A DNA stretch of 64,000 bases from Pseudomonas mosselii (GCF_003205295.1 NZ_QJRP01000018.1:1-64000); one strand, 5' to 3'. Positions 49,973-58,504 are shown, counted from the first letter of the stretch. The notes: generated from the letters alone by a model not told the origin. A program made the numbers and translations.

Positions 49973-51352
49973 ATGCAAGAGCTCATCAACACCACCCTGC
50001 TGATCATCGGCGGCGGCCCCGGCGGCTACGTGGCCGCCATCCGCGCCGGGCAACTGGGTATCCCCACCGTACTGGTCGAAGGCCAGGCGCTGGGCGGAAC
50101 CTGCCTGAACATCGGCTGCATTCCCTCGAAGGCGCTGATCCACGTGGCCGAACAGTTCCACCAGGCCAGCCGCTACACCGAGCCTTCGCCGCTGGGCATC
50201 AGCGTGGCCTCGCCGCGCCTGGACATCACCCACAGTGTCGAGTGGAAGGACGGCATCGTCGACCGCCTCACCAGCGGTGTCGCCGCCCTGCTGAAAAAGC
50301 ACGGTGTGAAGGTGATCCATGGCTGGGCGAAGATCCTCGACGGCAAGAGCGTCGAGGTCGACGGCCAGCGCATCCAGTGCGAGCACCTGCTGCTGGCCAC
50401 CGGTTCGAACAGCGTCGAACTGCCGATGCTGCCGATCGGCGGGCCGATCATCTCGTCCACCGAGGCCCTGGCGCCCAAGGCGCTGCCCCAGCACCTGGTG
50501 GTGGTCGGCGGCGGCTACATCGGCCTGGAACTGGGTATCGCCTACCGCAAGCTCGGCGCCAAGGTCAGCGTGGTGGAAGCCCGCGACCGCATCCTGCCGA
50601 CCTACGACGCGGAACTCACAGCGCCAGTGGCGGACTCGATCAAGAAGCTCGGCATCGCGTTGTACCTGGGGCACAGCGTCGAGGGATACACGGACGGCTG
50701 CCTGCTGGCCAGCGATGGCCAGGGCGGGCAACTGCGGCTCGAGGCCGACCAGGTGCTGGTGGCCGTGGGCCGTCGCCCACGCATCAAAGGCTTCGGCCTG
50801 GAAAGCCTGGACCTGAAGATGAACGGCGCGGCCATCGCCATTGATGAGCGCTGCCAGACCAGCATGCGCAATGTCTGGGCGATTGGCGACGTGGCCGGCG
50901 AGCCGATGCTGGCGCACCGGGCCATGGCCCAGGGCGAAATGGTCGCCGAGATCATCGCCGGCAAGAACCGACGCTTCGAGCCCAGCGCGATCGCCGCGGT
51001 GTGCTTCACCGACCCAGAGGTGGTGGTGGTCGGCCAGACCCCGGAACAGGCCGGGCAGCAGGGAGTGGACTGCATCGTCGCGCAGTTCCCCTTCGCCGCC
51101 AACGGCCGGGCCATGAGCCTGGAATCAAAAACTGGCTTCGTGCGCGTGGTGGCACGCCGCGACAATCACCTGATCCTCGGCTGGCAGGCCGTGGGCGTGG
51201 CGGTGTCGGAACTGTCCACCGCCTTCGCCCAGTCGCTGGAGATGGGCGCATGCCTGGAAGATATCGCCGGCACCATCCATGCCCACCCGACACTGGGCGA
51301 GGCGGTGCAGGAAGCAGCGCTGCGCGCCCTGGGCCACGCCCTGCACATCTGA
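49973..51352 (+). CDS. lpdV: Dihydrolipoyl dehydrogenase (LpdV)
   Basis: E3 flavoprotein of the Bkd complex, 459 residues. The FAD-binding start [21 protein letters not shown], redox disulfide [17 protein letters not shown] (Cys about 43 and 48), NAD-binding [16 protein letters not shown] and the active-site end [14 protein letters not shown] are all present. The ATG at 49973 overlaps no gene and is two bases after bkdB. A strong terminator follows. Confidence 0.97.
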   Translation: MQELINTTLLIIGGGPGGYVAAIRAGQLGIPTVLVEGQALGGTCLNIGCIPSKALIHVAEQFHQASRYTEPSPLGISVASPRLDITHSVEWKDGIVDRLTSGVAALLKKHGVKVIHGWAKILDGKSVEVDGQRIQCEHLLLATGSNSVELPMLPIGGPIISSTEALAPKALPQHLVVVGGGYIGLELGIAYRKLGAKVSVVEARDRILPTYDAELTAPVADSIKKLGIALYLGHSVEGYTDGCLLASDGQGGQLRLEADQVLVAVGRRPRIKGFGLESLDLKMNGAAIAIDERCQTSMRNVWAIGDVAGEPMLAHRAMAQGEMVAEIIAGKNRRFEPSAIAAVCFTDPEVVVVGQTPEQAGQQGVDCIVAQFPFAANGRAMSLESKTGFVRVVARRDNHLILGWQAVGVAVSELSTAFAQSLEMGACLEDIAGTIHAHPTLGEAVQEAALRALGHALHI

Positions 51353-51381
51353 CCTGACACTGAAGCGGCAATAGCCGATTT

Positions 51382-51417
51382 GACCCGCTGCGCCCCTGTC
51401 GCCGCGGGTCTTTTTTT
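51382..51417 (+). terminator. Terminator of the bkd operon
   Basis: GACCCGC and GCGGGTC pair across a 15-base loop, then seven T residues. It begins 30 bases beyond the lpdV stop. Confidence 0.85.
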
Positions 51418-51450
51418 CATTCGGCGACAGCGCCATCACTTGCAGCGTGT

Positions 51451-51466
51451 TTGCCGCAAGCGGCAA
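51451..51466. promoter_or_regulatory. TTGCCGC-GCGGCAA palindrome upstream of the sigma-54 gene
   Basis: TTGCCGCAAGCGGCAA is a perfect 7+2+7 palindrome, matching the one at 34763-34778. It lies about 85 bases upstream of a sigma-54 core promoter, a normal distance for an enhancer-type activator site, but no factor can be named. Confidence 0.4.
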
Positions 51467-51549
51467 TTCTCTTCCCTCGCCGGGCAAGCCCATTCCGGAC
51501 GACAGACAGTTGAAACAGTCCTGACAGCCTGTTTTGCCCTATACATTGC

Positions 51550-51564
51550 TGGCACAGCTTTTGC
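51550..51564 (+). promoter_or_regulatory. Sigma-54 promoter of the unrecognised gene
   Basis: TGGCACAGCTTTTGC is a perfect -24/-12 element with GG-N10-GC spacing. Transcription would start near 51576, giving a leader of about 30 bases that includes the ribosome site GGAGGA. Confidence 0.9.
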
Positions 51565-51604
51565 CCGGTTTGTCGCGATCTCAAGATCCATTCACGGAGG
51601 AAAC

Positions 51605-52165
51605 ATGCTTATCACAGCGAACGGCCTGGGTTTGCAGGCCTTGCAACAGCAGCAGCGCAGCGGTAACGAACAGTCTGCGGCGCAGCCGTTCCCGTTCCAG
51701 CTGGTCTCGGCCAGCGGCAAAGCTTCGGCGCAGCAGAACAGTCAGGGCAGCACCTCGCAACAACACGCCGAAGACAACCGCAAGGAAGCCTTCTCCAAGC
51801 TCATGGTCATGCTGCAGAACCCCGACACGGCGAAGCATGGTCAGAGCAGCGTGGGCAAGCAGGAAGCATCCGGCGCCTTGCAGGAGTTCCGCGACTACAT
51901 GAGCAAGTCACCGGCGGAAAAGATCAGGGAAAAGCTGCTCGCCGAGCTTGGCCTGACCGAAGAGGAGTACGACGCACTGCCGCCCGAACGGAAAATGATG
52001 ATCGACCAACAGATCGCCCAACGCCTGCAAGAGGAGGCCGAGATGAAGACCCAGGCCAAGCTCGTGCAACAGGCACAGAGCGAGCAGGCCGCCAGCCAGG
52101 CACATGGCGACCTGAACTCGGCGGATGTCCGGGACATCGAAAAACGTTACACCACCAAGCTCTGA
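51605..52165 (+). CDS. Conserved-looking protein of unknown function, sigma-54 dependent
   Basis: A 186-residue soluble protein with no signal peptide or membrane helix. The first 80 residues are Gln/Ser/Asn-rich and probably disordered. The second half is helical and charged: EFRDYMSKSPAEKIREKLLA, then ELGLTEEEYDALPPERKMMI and a Gln/Glu-rich helix. This helical block resembles short segments in various proteobacterial hypothetical proteins as I recall, but I cannot name a family. The ATG has a near-ideal ribosome site and sigma-54 promoter. It is convergent with the MocR gene, 3 bases away. Confidence 0.85.
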   Translation: MLITANGLGLQALQQQQRSGNEQSAAQPFPFQLVSASGKASAQQNSQGSTSQQHAEDNRKEAFSKLMVMLQNPDTAKHGQSSVGKQEASGALQEFRDYMSKSPAEKIREKLLAELGLTEEEYDALPPERKMMIDQQIAQRLQEEAEMKTQAKLVQQAQSEQAASQAHGDLNSADVRDIEKRYTTKL

Positions 52166-52168
52166 CGC

Positions 52169-53560
52169 TCAGTAGAAGCGCTTCGGATCCCCTGACTCGA
52201 GCAAGCTGGCCAGCTGGGTCAGGGCGAAGCGCAGCTCCTCCCGGCTGGTCGGCGACATCAGCACGACCCGCACGCCACGCGGATCACCCGTGCGTTCCAC
52301 CTGGAACTGACTGGCGCTCATCACCACCACGCCATTGGCCCGCGCCAGCAGGGCGAACTCGTCACTGCGCCATGGCTCGGGCAGGTTGAGCCAGAGGTGA
52401 TAGCTGTGCGGTTGGCTTTGCAGCGATGCCTCGGTGAAGACTTCACGGGCGATGGCCTGACGTGCCGCCGCCTCGGCGCGGTGCATGCGGATCAACTGGC
52501 TGTCCAACCCTTCGCCGATCACATGGCTGGCCAATTGCGCGGTCAATGGCGAAGGCATCCACACCGTGCTGCGCACCATGGCGGTCAGGCGCGACAGCAG
52601 CTTCGGCGGGCTGTACAGGTAGCCGATGCGCAGCGCCGGCATGACCGACTTGGACAGGCTGGTGAGGTAGATCGAACGCTCCGGGGCGAAGGTCGCCAGC
52701 GGCCGGGTCTGCGGGTCGGTGGCAAGGAAGCCGTAGATGTCATCGTCCAGCAGCAGGAAGTCGAACTCCTCCGCCAGCGCCGCGATCTGGGCGCGCCGCT
52801 CATTGGACATGATTGCCGTGGTCGGGTTCTGGCAGGTCGCCACGCACACCAGCATGGCGGGTCGCTCGCGCTGGCAGATCTCGCGCAAGGCCTCGGGGAT
52901 GATGCCCTGTTCGTCCATCGGCACGCCACGCAGACGGCGGCCCAGGCCATGGGCCACGGAAATGATGCCCGGATAGCACAGCGACTCGCACAGTATCAGG
53001 TCACCCGCCCCGGTCAGGGCGCTGATCGCCACCATCAGCCCATGCTGGGCACCGCTGGTGATGACCACCTGCTGCCACTGCGCACCCGGTAGCCACTGGC
53101 GCAACCATTGCGCGCCCGCCTCGCGATGTACCGGATGACCACCGTCGGGGGCGTAGTCCAGCACCTGCTCCAGCCGTGAGGTATTGGCCAGCTCGGTCAA
53201 GGCGTTGCGCAACCAGTACTGCAGGGTTTCGCCGTAGGGTTTGATGATCGACAGGTCGAGCGCTTCGCTGCGCACAGCGGGTGCTACGCGGGTAGCGACA
53301 GGGGCCTCGCCGGTGTCGGCGATCCGGTCAAGGACGTAGGTGCCACGCCCCACCTCGCCATGGGTCAGGCCTCGCCGCGACGCCTCGGTGTAGGCGCGGC
53401 TGATGGTACCTGGCGTGACCTCCAGCGCCTGCGCCAGTTCGCGCAGCGTCGGCAAGCGCTCGCCACGCCGCAACGCGCCGCTGGCGATGTCATGCGCCAG
53501 CGCATCGGCGATGGACAGGTAGACAGGCTGATTGCTTTCGCTGATCCGTGGGACCCACAT
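52169..53560 (-). CDS. MocR/PdxR-family PLP-dependent transcription regulator
   Basis: Fusion of a GntR winged helix (about 1-75: QPVYLSIADALAHDIASGALRRGERLPTLRELAQALEVTPGTISRAYTEASRRGL) to a class I aminotransferase-like domain. The PLP-binding Lys is in YLTSLSKSVMPALRIGY and a conserved Asp/Tyr region is LLLDDDIYGFLA. The length of 463 residues is typical. The ATG at 53560 is chosen. It is divergent from the BenE-type transporter gene, which is probably its target. The effector is unknown. Confidence 0.92.
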   Translation of the reverse strand: MWVPRISESNQPVYLSIADALAHDIASGALRRGERLPTLRELAQALEVTPGTISRAYTEASRRGLTHGEVGRGTYVLDRIADTGEAPVATRVAPAVRSEALDLSIIKPYGETLQYWLRNALTELANTSRLEQVLDYAPDGGHPVHREAGAQWLRQWLPGAQWQQVVITSGAQHGLMVAISALTGAGDLILCESLCYPGIISVAHGLGRRLRGVPMDEQGIIPEALREICQRERPAMLVCVATCQNPTTAIMSNERRAQIAALAEEFDFLLLDDDIYGFLATDPQTRPLATFAPERSIYLTSLSKSVMPALRIGYLYSPPKLLSRLTAMVRSTVWMPSPLTAQLASHVIGEGLDSQLIRMHRAEAAARQAIAREVFTEASLQSQPHSYHLWLNLPEPWRSDEFALLARANGVVVMSASQFQVERTGDPRGVRVVLMSPTSREELRFALTQLASLLESGDPKRFY

Positions 53561-53696
53561 GAGACGGCTACCGGGCTGGAAATGTTTGAAATTTGAACAC
53601 ACAGGCTGACTTGAGTCGATCCTTCGAGCGATTCAAGTTGTAAGCGGCGCCCGCGTGAGAACGGCCCCACTTGAATTCAGGCATCGTTACCGTATA

Positions 53697-53711
53697 GATT
53701 CAATTTGAATC
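53697..53711. promoter_or_regulatory. Candidate operator between MocR and BenE-type genes
   Basis: GATTCAATTTGAATC is a perfect palindrome. Further ATTCAA/TTGAAT half-sites occur at about 53632, 53671 and 53703-53730, and a TTTGAAATTTGAA run lies at about 53585-53597. MocR regulators typically bind repeated sites between divergent genes. Confidence 0.5.
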
Positions 53712-53747
53712 AACTCAATCGAATCAATCAACTCACCTGGACTCGCC

Positions 53748-54950
53748 ATGGACAACCTCAGAAAGGATTTTTCCCTCTGCGCCTTGGTCGCCGGCCTGAT
53801 CGCCGTGATCATCTCCTATGCAGGCCCCTTGATCATCGTGTTCCAGGCTGCCGATCAGGCAGGCCTGGACAACGCAGCGACCGCCTCTTGGATCTGGGCC
53901 ATCTCCATCGGCAGCGGCCTGACCGGCCTGCTGCTGAGCTGGAAACTGCGGGTGCCGGTGATCACCGCCTGGTCCACGCCCGGCGCGGCACTGCTAGTAT
54001 CGATGCTACCGAGCGTGTCACTGGCCCAGGCGGTGGGCGCCTACATCGTCGCCTCGCTGCTGATTGCCGTGATCGCCCTGAGCGGCGCCTTCGACAAGCT
54101 TATGAACCGCCTGCCCAAGGCCATTGCCGCAGCGATGCTGGCCGGCATCCTGTTCCGCTTTGGCGCCGAGCTGTTCAGCTCGATCCACCTGCAGCCGGTG
54201 TTGGTGCTATCGATGCTGGCGAGCTACCTGCTGTTCAAGCGCCTGTCGCCGCGCTACGCGATTCTTTCGGTGCTGATCGTCGGTTGCGGCCTCGCCGCCG
54301 GCCTGGGCCAGCTCGACACCCAGGCCCTGGTGCTGGAAATGACCATCCCGACGTGGACCAGCCCGCAGTGGAGCTGGCAGGCCATCGTCAACATCGGCCT
54401 GCCCCTGGCCCTGGTATCACTTACCGGCCAGTCGGTGCCCGGCATAGCCGTGCTGCGCACCTCCGGCTACCAGGTGCCGGCACGCCCGATCGTATCGGTC
54501 ACCGCCCTGGGTTCGCTGCTGCTGGCGCCATTCGGCTGCCACGGCGTCAACCTGGCGGCGATCACCGCCGCCATCTGCACTGGCCGCGAGGCCCACGAGA
54601 ACCCGGACAAACGCTATATCGCCGGCATGGCCTGCGGCGCCTTCTACCTGCTGATGGGCAGCTTCGGCGCGACCCTGGCCTCGGTGTTCGCCGCCCTGCC
54701 GAGGGAACTGATCGCCGCCCTTGCCGGGCTGGCGCTGTTCGGCGCCATCGCCAACGGCCTGGCGGGTGCCATGGGTGACGAGAAACAGCGGGAGCCGGCG
54801 CTGATCACCTTCCTGGTCACCGCATCGGGGATGAGCCTGCTCGGCCTTGGCGCCGCGTTCTGGGGATTGATCTTCGGGTTGGCGGCACATTTCGCCCTGA
54901 GCTATAGCCGCGCAGTACGACAGCCACAGGCAAGTGCTCAGACACGTTGA
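53748..54950 (+). CDS. BenE/YdcO-family benzoate-type transporter
   Basis: Inner-membrane transporter of the benzoate:proton symporter family, 400 residues, about twelve helices. Family-like segments are PVITAWSTPGAALLVSML, NRLPKAIAAAMLAGILFRFG, and SVPGIAVLRTSGYQVPARPIVSVTALGSLLLAPFGCHGVNLAAITAAICTG. No aromatic-degradation genes lie nearby, so the natural substrate is uncertain. Regulation by the divergent MocR protein is an inference from position. Confidence 0.9.
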   Translation: MDNLRKDFSLCALVAGLIAVIISYAGPLIIVFQAADQAGLDNAATASWIWAISIGSGLTGLLLSWKLRVPVITAWSTPGAALLVSMLPSVSLAQAVGAYIVASLLIAVIALSGAFDKLMNRLPKAIAAAMLAGILFRFGAELFSSIHLQPVLVLSMLASYLLFKRLSPRYAILSVLIVGCGLAAGLGQLDTQALVLEMTIPTWTSPQWSWQAIVNIGLPLALVSLTGQSVPGIAVLRTSGYQVPARPIVSVTALGSLLLAPFGCHGVNLAAITAAICTGREAHENPDKRYIAGMACGAFYLLMGSFGATLASVFAALPRELIAALAGLALFGAIANGLAGAMGDEKQREPALITFLVTASGMSLLGLGAAFWGLIFGLAAHFALSYSRAVRQPQASAQTR

Positions 54951-54981
54951 TCGAAGACAAGGGAGCTGAGGGAAGCAGAAA

Positions 54982-55058
54982 TGGCGTCCCAGGGCAGGTT
55001 CGAACTGCCAACCTTCCCCTTAGGAGGGGGATGCTCTATCCAATTGAGCTACTGAGAC
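54982..55058 (-). tRNA. tRNA-Arg (anticodon CCT)
   Basis: Cloverleaf of 77 bases on the minus strand: acceptor GTCTCAG pairs with CTGGGAC. The anticodon stem TCCCC/GGGGA encloses CTCCTAA, giving anticodon CCT. The T-loop is TTCGAAC-type and CCA is encoded. It decodes the AGG codon. Confidence 0.95.
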
Positions 55059-55132
55059 ACAGAAGCCGACAACAGACGCTGTGCGGCGGGGACGGCGAGC
55101 ATGTTAACCAGCGTGTGAGCATTTGTCATGTA

Positions 55133-55756
55133 TCAATCGGGCAATTTGCACGTCGGCTTTTTCCCCGCCGCGTCGACGATCACGCCTTCGCTGCGCAAGT
55201 GCGCGAGCAACGCCTCGACCGCACTGGCAAGTGATCCGGAGTTGTCCACGACGTGCACGCCCGGATCATAGGCCTGCAACCTGAAGTTGCGGGCCAGGCG
55301 CTGCTCGATCTCCTCGGTGCTCTCCCTCCCCCTGGCCAGCAGACGCTGGCGCAGCGCCTGCTGTGAAACGGTCAGCCCCACGGCCACCAGGTCGGGATAG
55401 CGCTGCCGGGCATTGGCCAGGTAGGCACGCGAACCATTGACCAGTACCGACCGACCCGCAGCGAGCCATGCGTCCAGCTGAACAGGAATGCCATAGCTCA
55501 AGCCGTTAGCCTGCCAGTCCAAGGCAAAGGCCCCCGCCTCGCGCATAGCCTCGAAGCGCTCGACGCTCACCCCGAGGGCAGCTTCGCCCTTGGCCTCGGC
55601 TGAGCGCGTGATAACCCGCCGGGCGACTTCGACACCTAGGGTGAACAATCGCTCACGCGCCGCATCGATCAGGGAATCTTTTCCCGAACCCGACGGTCCC
55701 ATGAGGAATACAAGGCGCCCCCTTGAGGTTGCCCCACCGCTTGCGTCATATTGCAT
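55133..55756 (-). CDS. phnN: Ribose 1,5-bisphosphate phosphokinase PhnN
   Basis: P-loop kinase of 207 residues that makes PRPP from ribose 1,5-bisphosphate, normally in phosphonate breakdown. Walker A is FLMGPSGSGKDSLIDAAR (about 16-33). A guanylate-kinase-like core follows with RRVITRSAEAKGEA and WQANGLSYGIP. The ATG at 55756 is chosen. No other phn gene is present here, so it may serve general PRPP salvage. Confidence 0.88.
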   Translation of the reverse strand: MQYDASGGATSRGRLVFLMGPSGSGKDSLIDAARERLFTLGVEVARRVITRSAEAKGEAALGVSVERFEAMREAGAFALDWQANGLSYGIPVQLDAWLAAGRSVLVNGSRAYLANARQRYPDLVAVGLTVSQQALRQRLLARGRESTEEIEQRLARNFRLQAYDPGVHVVDNSGSLASAVEALLAHLRSEGVIVDAAGKKPTCKLPD

Positions 55757-55771
55757 AGCCACTATGCTCAA

Positions 55772-56102
55772 TGTATGGGAAACCAGCGCATTCCAGGATT
55801 TTCCCCAGGCCTTTACCGTCTTTTACCAGATTTTGACGGCATTTGTCTGACGCCGGTGCAATTCGATGAATGTGAAACTTTTCAAACCAGTGCTCATTTC
55901 TGATAATTGGTACTGGCAAAAAGCCTTTATCGAGATCACTATTTGTCACAGAATTGACGCCAAGGAAACGGCGACCATGAGGCAAGATGAAGAACCAAAA
56001 TCACATCACGGTTGAACATTTTGTCGTCGCCGCGGTCGTACTTCCACCGTGCGGCCAATTTGCGAACCGCTCCCCCTGAACCAGAACAACCGGTCAATTT
56101 AT
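55772..56102. other. Intergenic region between phnN and amrZ
   Basis: About 330 bases, relatively AT-rich, with no convincing gene. It holds the divergent promoters and a candidate AmrZ site at 55911-55925. No confident core promoter was assigned. Confidence 0.6.
55911..55925 (+). promoter_or_regulatory. Candidate AmrZ autoregulatory site
   Basis: TACTGGCAAAAAGCC differs in one base from the site at 41955-41969 before flgZ and fits the AmrZ consensus. It is about 180 bases upstream of the amrZ ATG. AmrZ is known to repress its own gene in P. aeruginosa. Confidence 0.45.
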
Positions 56103-56429
56103 ATGCGCCCAATGAAACAGGCTATCTATTCGAGCCGCACCGCTGACAAGTTTGTCGTCCGCCTGCCAGACGGGATGCGTGAGCGCATTGCCGAGGTAGC
56201 GCGCAACCACCACCGCAGCATGAACTCCGAGATCATCGCCCGCCTGGAGCAGAGCCTTATCCAGGAAGGCGCCCTGGGTGATGAACTGAGCATGCGCCTG
56301 GACAGCCCAGAGCTCAGCCTCCACGAACGTGAACTGCTGCAGCGCTTCCGCCAACTGTCCCACCGCCAGCAGAATGCCCTGGTCGCCCTCATCGCTCACG
56401 ATGTGGAAATGGCCGCCGACGCGTCCTGA
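56103..56429 (+). CDS. amrZ: Ribbon-helix-helix regulator AmrZ
   Basis: Alginate and motility regulator Z, 108 residues. The ribbon-helix-helix domain (about 14-60) has [38 protein letters not shown], almost the P. aeruginosa sequence. The carboxy-terminal tetramer domain is [33 protein letters not shown]. The ATG at 56103 ([16 protein letters not shown]) matches the known start. AmrZ controls flagella, exopolysaccharide and c-di-GMP genes, so it may link this locus to the flagellar genes. Confidence 0.96.
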   Translation: MRPMKQAIYSSRTADKFVVRLPDGMRERIAEVARNHHRSMNSEIIARLEQSLIQEGALGDELSMRLDSPELSLHERELLQRFRQLSHRQQNALVALIAHDVEMAADAS

Positions 56430-56453
56430 TCCAGGCAAGCGACAACCGCACAC

Positions 56454-56481
56454 AAAAAAGCCAGCGCAAGCTGGCTTTTTT
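56454..56481 (+). terminator. Terminator of amrZ
   Basis: AAAAAAGCCAGC, loop GCAA and GCTGGCTTTTTT form a 12-base stem with a T-run, 25 bases after the amrZ stop. Confidence 0.95.
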
Positions 56482-56514
56482 GCATCTGGTGATTACGGTG
56501 GGGTACCGCACGCC

Positions 56515-56637
56515 CCCTGTAGGAGCGGCCTTGTGTCGCGATAGGGCCGCATCGCGGCCCCAGGATTTCAGCATTGATGCAAAGATCGCCGGGGCCGCTT
56601 TGCGGCCCTATCGCGACACAAGGCCGCTCCTACAGGG
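56515..56637. repeat. REPIN between amrZ and mgtE
   Basis: CCTGTAGGAGCGGCCTTGTG with TCGCGATAGGGCCGC faces its reverse complement across about 50 bases, forming a long hairpin. The same element, near-identical, recurs at 63826-63943. Confidence 0.88.
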
Positions 56638-56662
56638 GTTGCGCATAGCCTGAACCCAACGC

Positions 56663-58105
56663 TTACAGCAGGAACAGCGTAGCCAGCCCAAGGAAGATAA
56701 AGAAACCGCCACTGTCGGTGACCGCCGTAATCATCACACTCGACCCCATCGCCGGATCACGCCCCAGGCGCGTCAACGTCATCGGGATCAGCACGCCCAT
56801 CAAGGCGGCCAGCAACAGGTTCAGGGTCATCGCCGCTGTCATCACCAGGCCCAGCGACCAGCTGCCATAGAGCCAGAACGCCACGACGCCGATCACGCCA
56901 CCCCAGATCAGGCCATTGAGCAGCGACACCGCCAGCTCCTTGCGCATCAGGCGACTGGTATTGCCCGGCGACACCTGGTCGAGGGCCATGGCACGCACGA
57001 TCATGGTGATGGTCTGGTTACCCGAGTTGCCGCCGATACCCGCCACGATCGGCATCAGTGCCGCCAGCGCCACCAGCTTCTCGATGGAACCCTCGAACAG
57101 GCCGATCACCCGGGAGGCAACAAATGCGGTGATCAGGTTGATGGCCAGCCACGCCCAACGGTTGCGCAGCGAGCGCCAGACCGAGGCGAATATGTCCTCC
57201 TCCTCGCGCAGACCGGCCATGTTGAGCACTTCGCTCTCGCTCTCTTCACGAATCAGGTCGACCATTTCATCGATGGTCAGACGGCCGATCAGGCGCTCGT
57301 TCTTGTCCACCACCGGGGCGGAAACCAGGTCGTAGCGCTCGAAGGCCTGGGCGGCGTCGTAGGCATCTTCCTCGGGGTGGAAGGTCACCGGGTCATTGGC
57401 CATGACCTCCGCGACTTTCTTGTCCGGGTCATTGACCAGCAACCGCTTGATCGGCAGCACGCCCTTGAGAATGCCATCGTAATCGACGACGAACAGCTTG
57501 TCGGTATGCCCTGGCAGCTCCTTGAGCCGGCGCAGGTAGCGCAATACCACCTCGAGGCTGACGTCTTCGCGGATGGTGACCATCTCGAAGTCCATCAGCG
57601 CACCGACCTGCTCTTCGTCATAGCTCAGGGCCGAGCGCACACGCTCGCGCTGCTGGGCATCGAGGGTTTCCATGAGCTCGTGCACGACGTCGCGAGGCAG
57701 CTCCGGCGCCAGGTCGGCAAGTTCGTCGGCGTCCATTTCCTTCGCGGCGGCCAGCAACTCGTGATCGTCCATGTCGGCGATCAGGGTCTGGCGCACGGCA
57801 TCGGAGACTTCGAGCAGGATGTCGCCGTCGCGATCCGAGCGCACCAGCTGCCAGACCGTCAGGCGGTCGTCCAGCGGCAAGGCTTCGAGGATATAGGCGA
57901 TGTCGGCGGGGTGCAGGTCGTCGAGCTTGCGCTGCAGTTCGACTAGGTTCTGGCGGTGGACAAGGTTTTCCACCAGGTCATGGTGGTGACCTTCCTGACG
58001 GTGCGTCAGGTCCTCGACCACCCGCTGGCGCTGCAGCAGTTCGATCACCTGGGCCAGGCGATCCTGCAGGCTGTCTTGGGCTTTCTTTACTTCGATTTCG
58101 GTCAT
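56663..58105 (-). CDS. mgtE: Magnesium transporter MgtE
   Basis: Mg2+ channel, 480 residues. It has a cytosolic N domain (HRQEGHHHDLVENLVHRQN region then LPLDDRLTVWQLV), paired CBS domains (about 165-290; MANDPVTFHPEEDAYDAAQAFERYDLVSAPVVDKNERLIGRLTIDEMVDLI) and five transmembrane helices. The pore signature MPIVAGIGGNSGNQ is at about 365-378. The ATG at 58105 follows TGGAG. A 5' leader of about 130 bases may regulate it. Confidence 0.96.
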   Translation of the reverse strand: MTEIEVKKAQDSLQDRLAQVIELLQRQRVVEDLTHRQEGHHHDLVENLVHRQNLVELQRKLDDLHPADIAYILEALPLDDRLTVWQLVRSDRDGDILLEVSDAVRQTLIADMDDHELLAAAKEMDADELADLAPELPRDVVHELMETLDAQQRERVRSALSYDEEQVGALMDFEMVTIREDVSLEVVLRYLRRLKELPGHTDKLFVVDYDGILKGVLPIKRLLVNDPDKKVAEVMANDPVTFHPEEDAYDAAQAFERYDLVSAPVVDKNERLIGRLTIDEMVDLIREESESEVLNMAGLREEEDIFASVWRSLRNRWAWLAINLITAFVASRVIGLFEGSIEKLVALAALMPIVAGIGGNSGNQTITMIVRAMALDQVSPGNTSRLMRKELAVSLLNGLIWGGVIGVVAFWLYGSWSLGLVMTAAMTLNLLLAALMGVLIPMTLTRLGRDPAMGSSVMITAVTDSGGFFIFLGLATLFLL

Positions 58106-58108
58106 AGG

Positions 58109-58140
58109 CGAACTCCACTCCCAGCAGCGGAGCACGCCGG
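58109..58140 (-). promoter_or_regulatory. Hairpin abutting the mgtE ribosome site
   Basis: On the minus strand CTCCC and GGGAG bracket about 16 bases directly before the TGGAG ribosome site of mgtE. Formation could limit ribosome access. It lies between the possible leader peptide stop and the mgtE ATG. Confidence 0.35.
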
Positions 58141-58145
58141 GAGAA

Positions 58146-58205
58146 TCAATCGGTCAGATCAGGCTGTATGAAGCGTGTTGGCGAGTAACTACTGGGTAAG
58201 TCCAT
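58146..58205 (-). CDS. Possible mgtE leader peptide
   Basis: A 19-codon frame, MDLPSSYSPTRFIQPDLTD, ends 40 bases before the mgtE ATG. It has three Pro codons and only a weak GGA ribosome site. A small hairpin (58220-58234, AGCCCCGGCGGGGCT) precedes it. A leader peptide that senses Mg2+ through ribosome stalling is known for mgtA in enterobacteria; here it is speculation. Confidence 0.3.
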   Translation of the reverse strand: MDLPSSYSPTRFIQPDLTD

Positions 58206-58465
58206 GGTGGGATTCCACAAGCCCCGGCGGGGCTGACGGGCGCAATCATACACTGTGCAAGCTGTCGGATCGCTTAAATTTTTGGCCAGAACAATCGTTT
58301 GCGCGCTAAAGCTGTGACAACGCTCGAAGCCATCAGTGCGACGGTCGCTCTGGCGTGAAAAGCACATTCGTCTTGTGCTGGTTCGATTTGCTGCGCCTGG
58401 CCCCTTTCGGGAACACCTACAGAACAGCGTAGATGGACATCCGTGACAATTCAGCGCGCCAGAAA
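58206..58465. other. Intergenic region upstream of mgtE
   Basis: About 260 bases without a supported gene. It contains the presumed mgtE promoter (a TATGAT -10-like hexamer on the minus strand at 58245-58250) and the small hairpin at 58220-58234. Confidence 0.5.
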
Positions 58466-58495
58466 AACAAAAAGCCCGCTCTAATGAGCGGGCTT
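58466..58495 (-). terminator. Terminator of the tRNA-Arg array
   Basis: AAGCCCGCTC, loop TAAT and GAGCGGGCTT form a ten-base stem, followed by T residues on the minus strand, ten bases beyond the last tRNA-Arg. Confidence 0.92.
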
Positions 58496-58504
58496 CTTGA
58501 TGTG

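Noticed and set aside
55870-55905. AlgU-type promoter upstream of amrZ
   Set aside because: AAACTT and TCTGA are present but 18 bases apart, longer than the usual 16-17, and more than 190 bases from the ATG.
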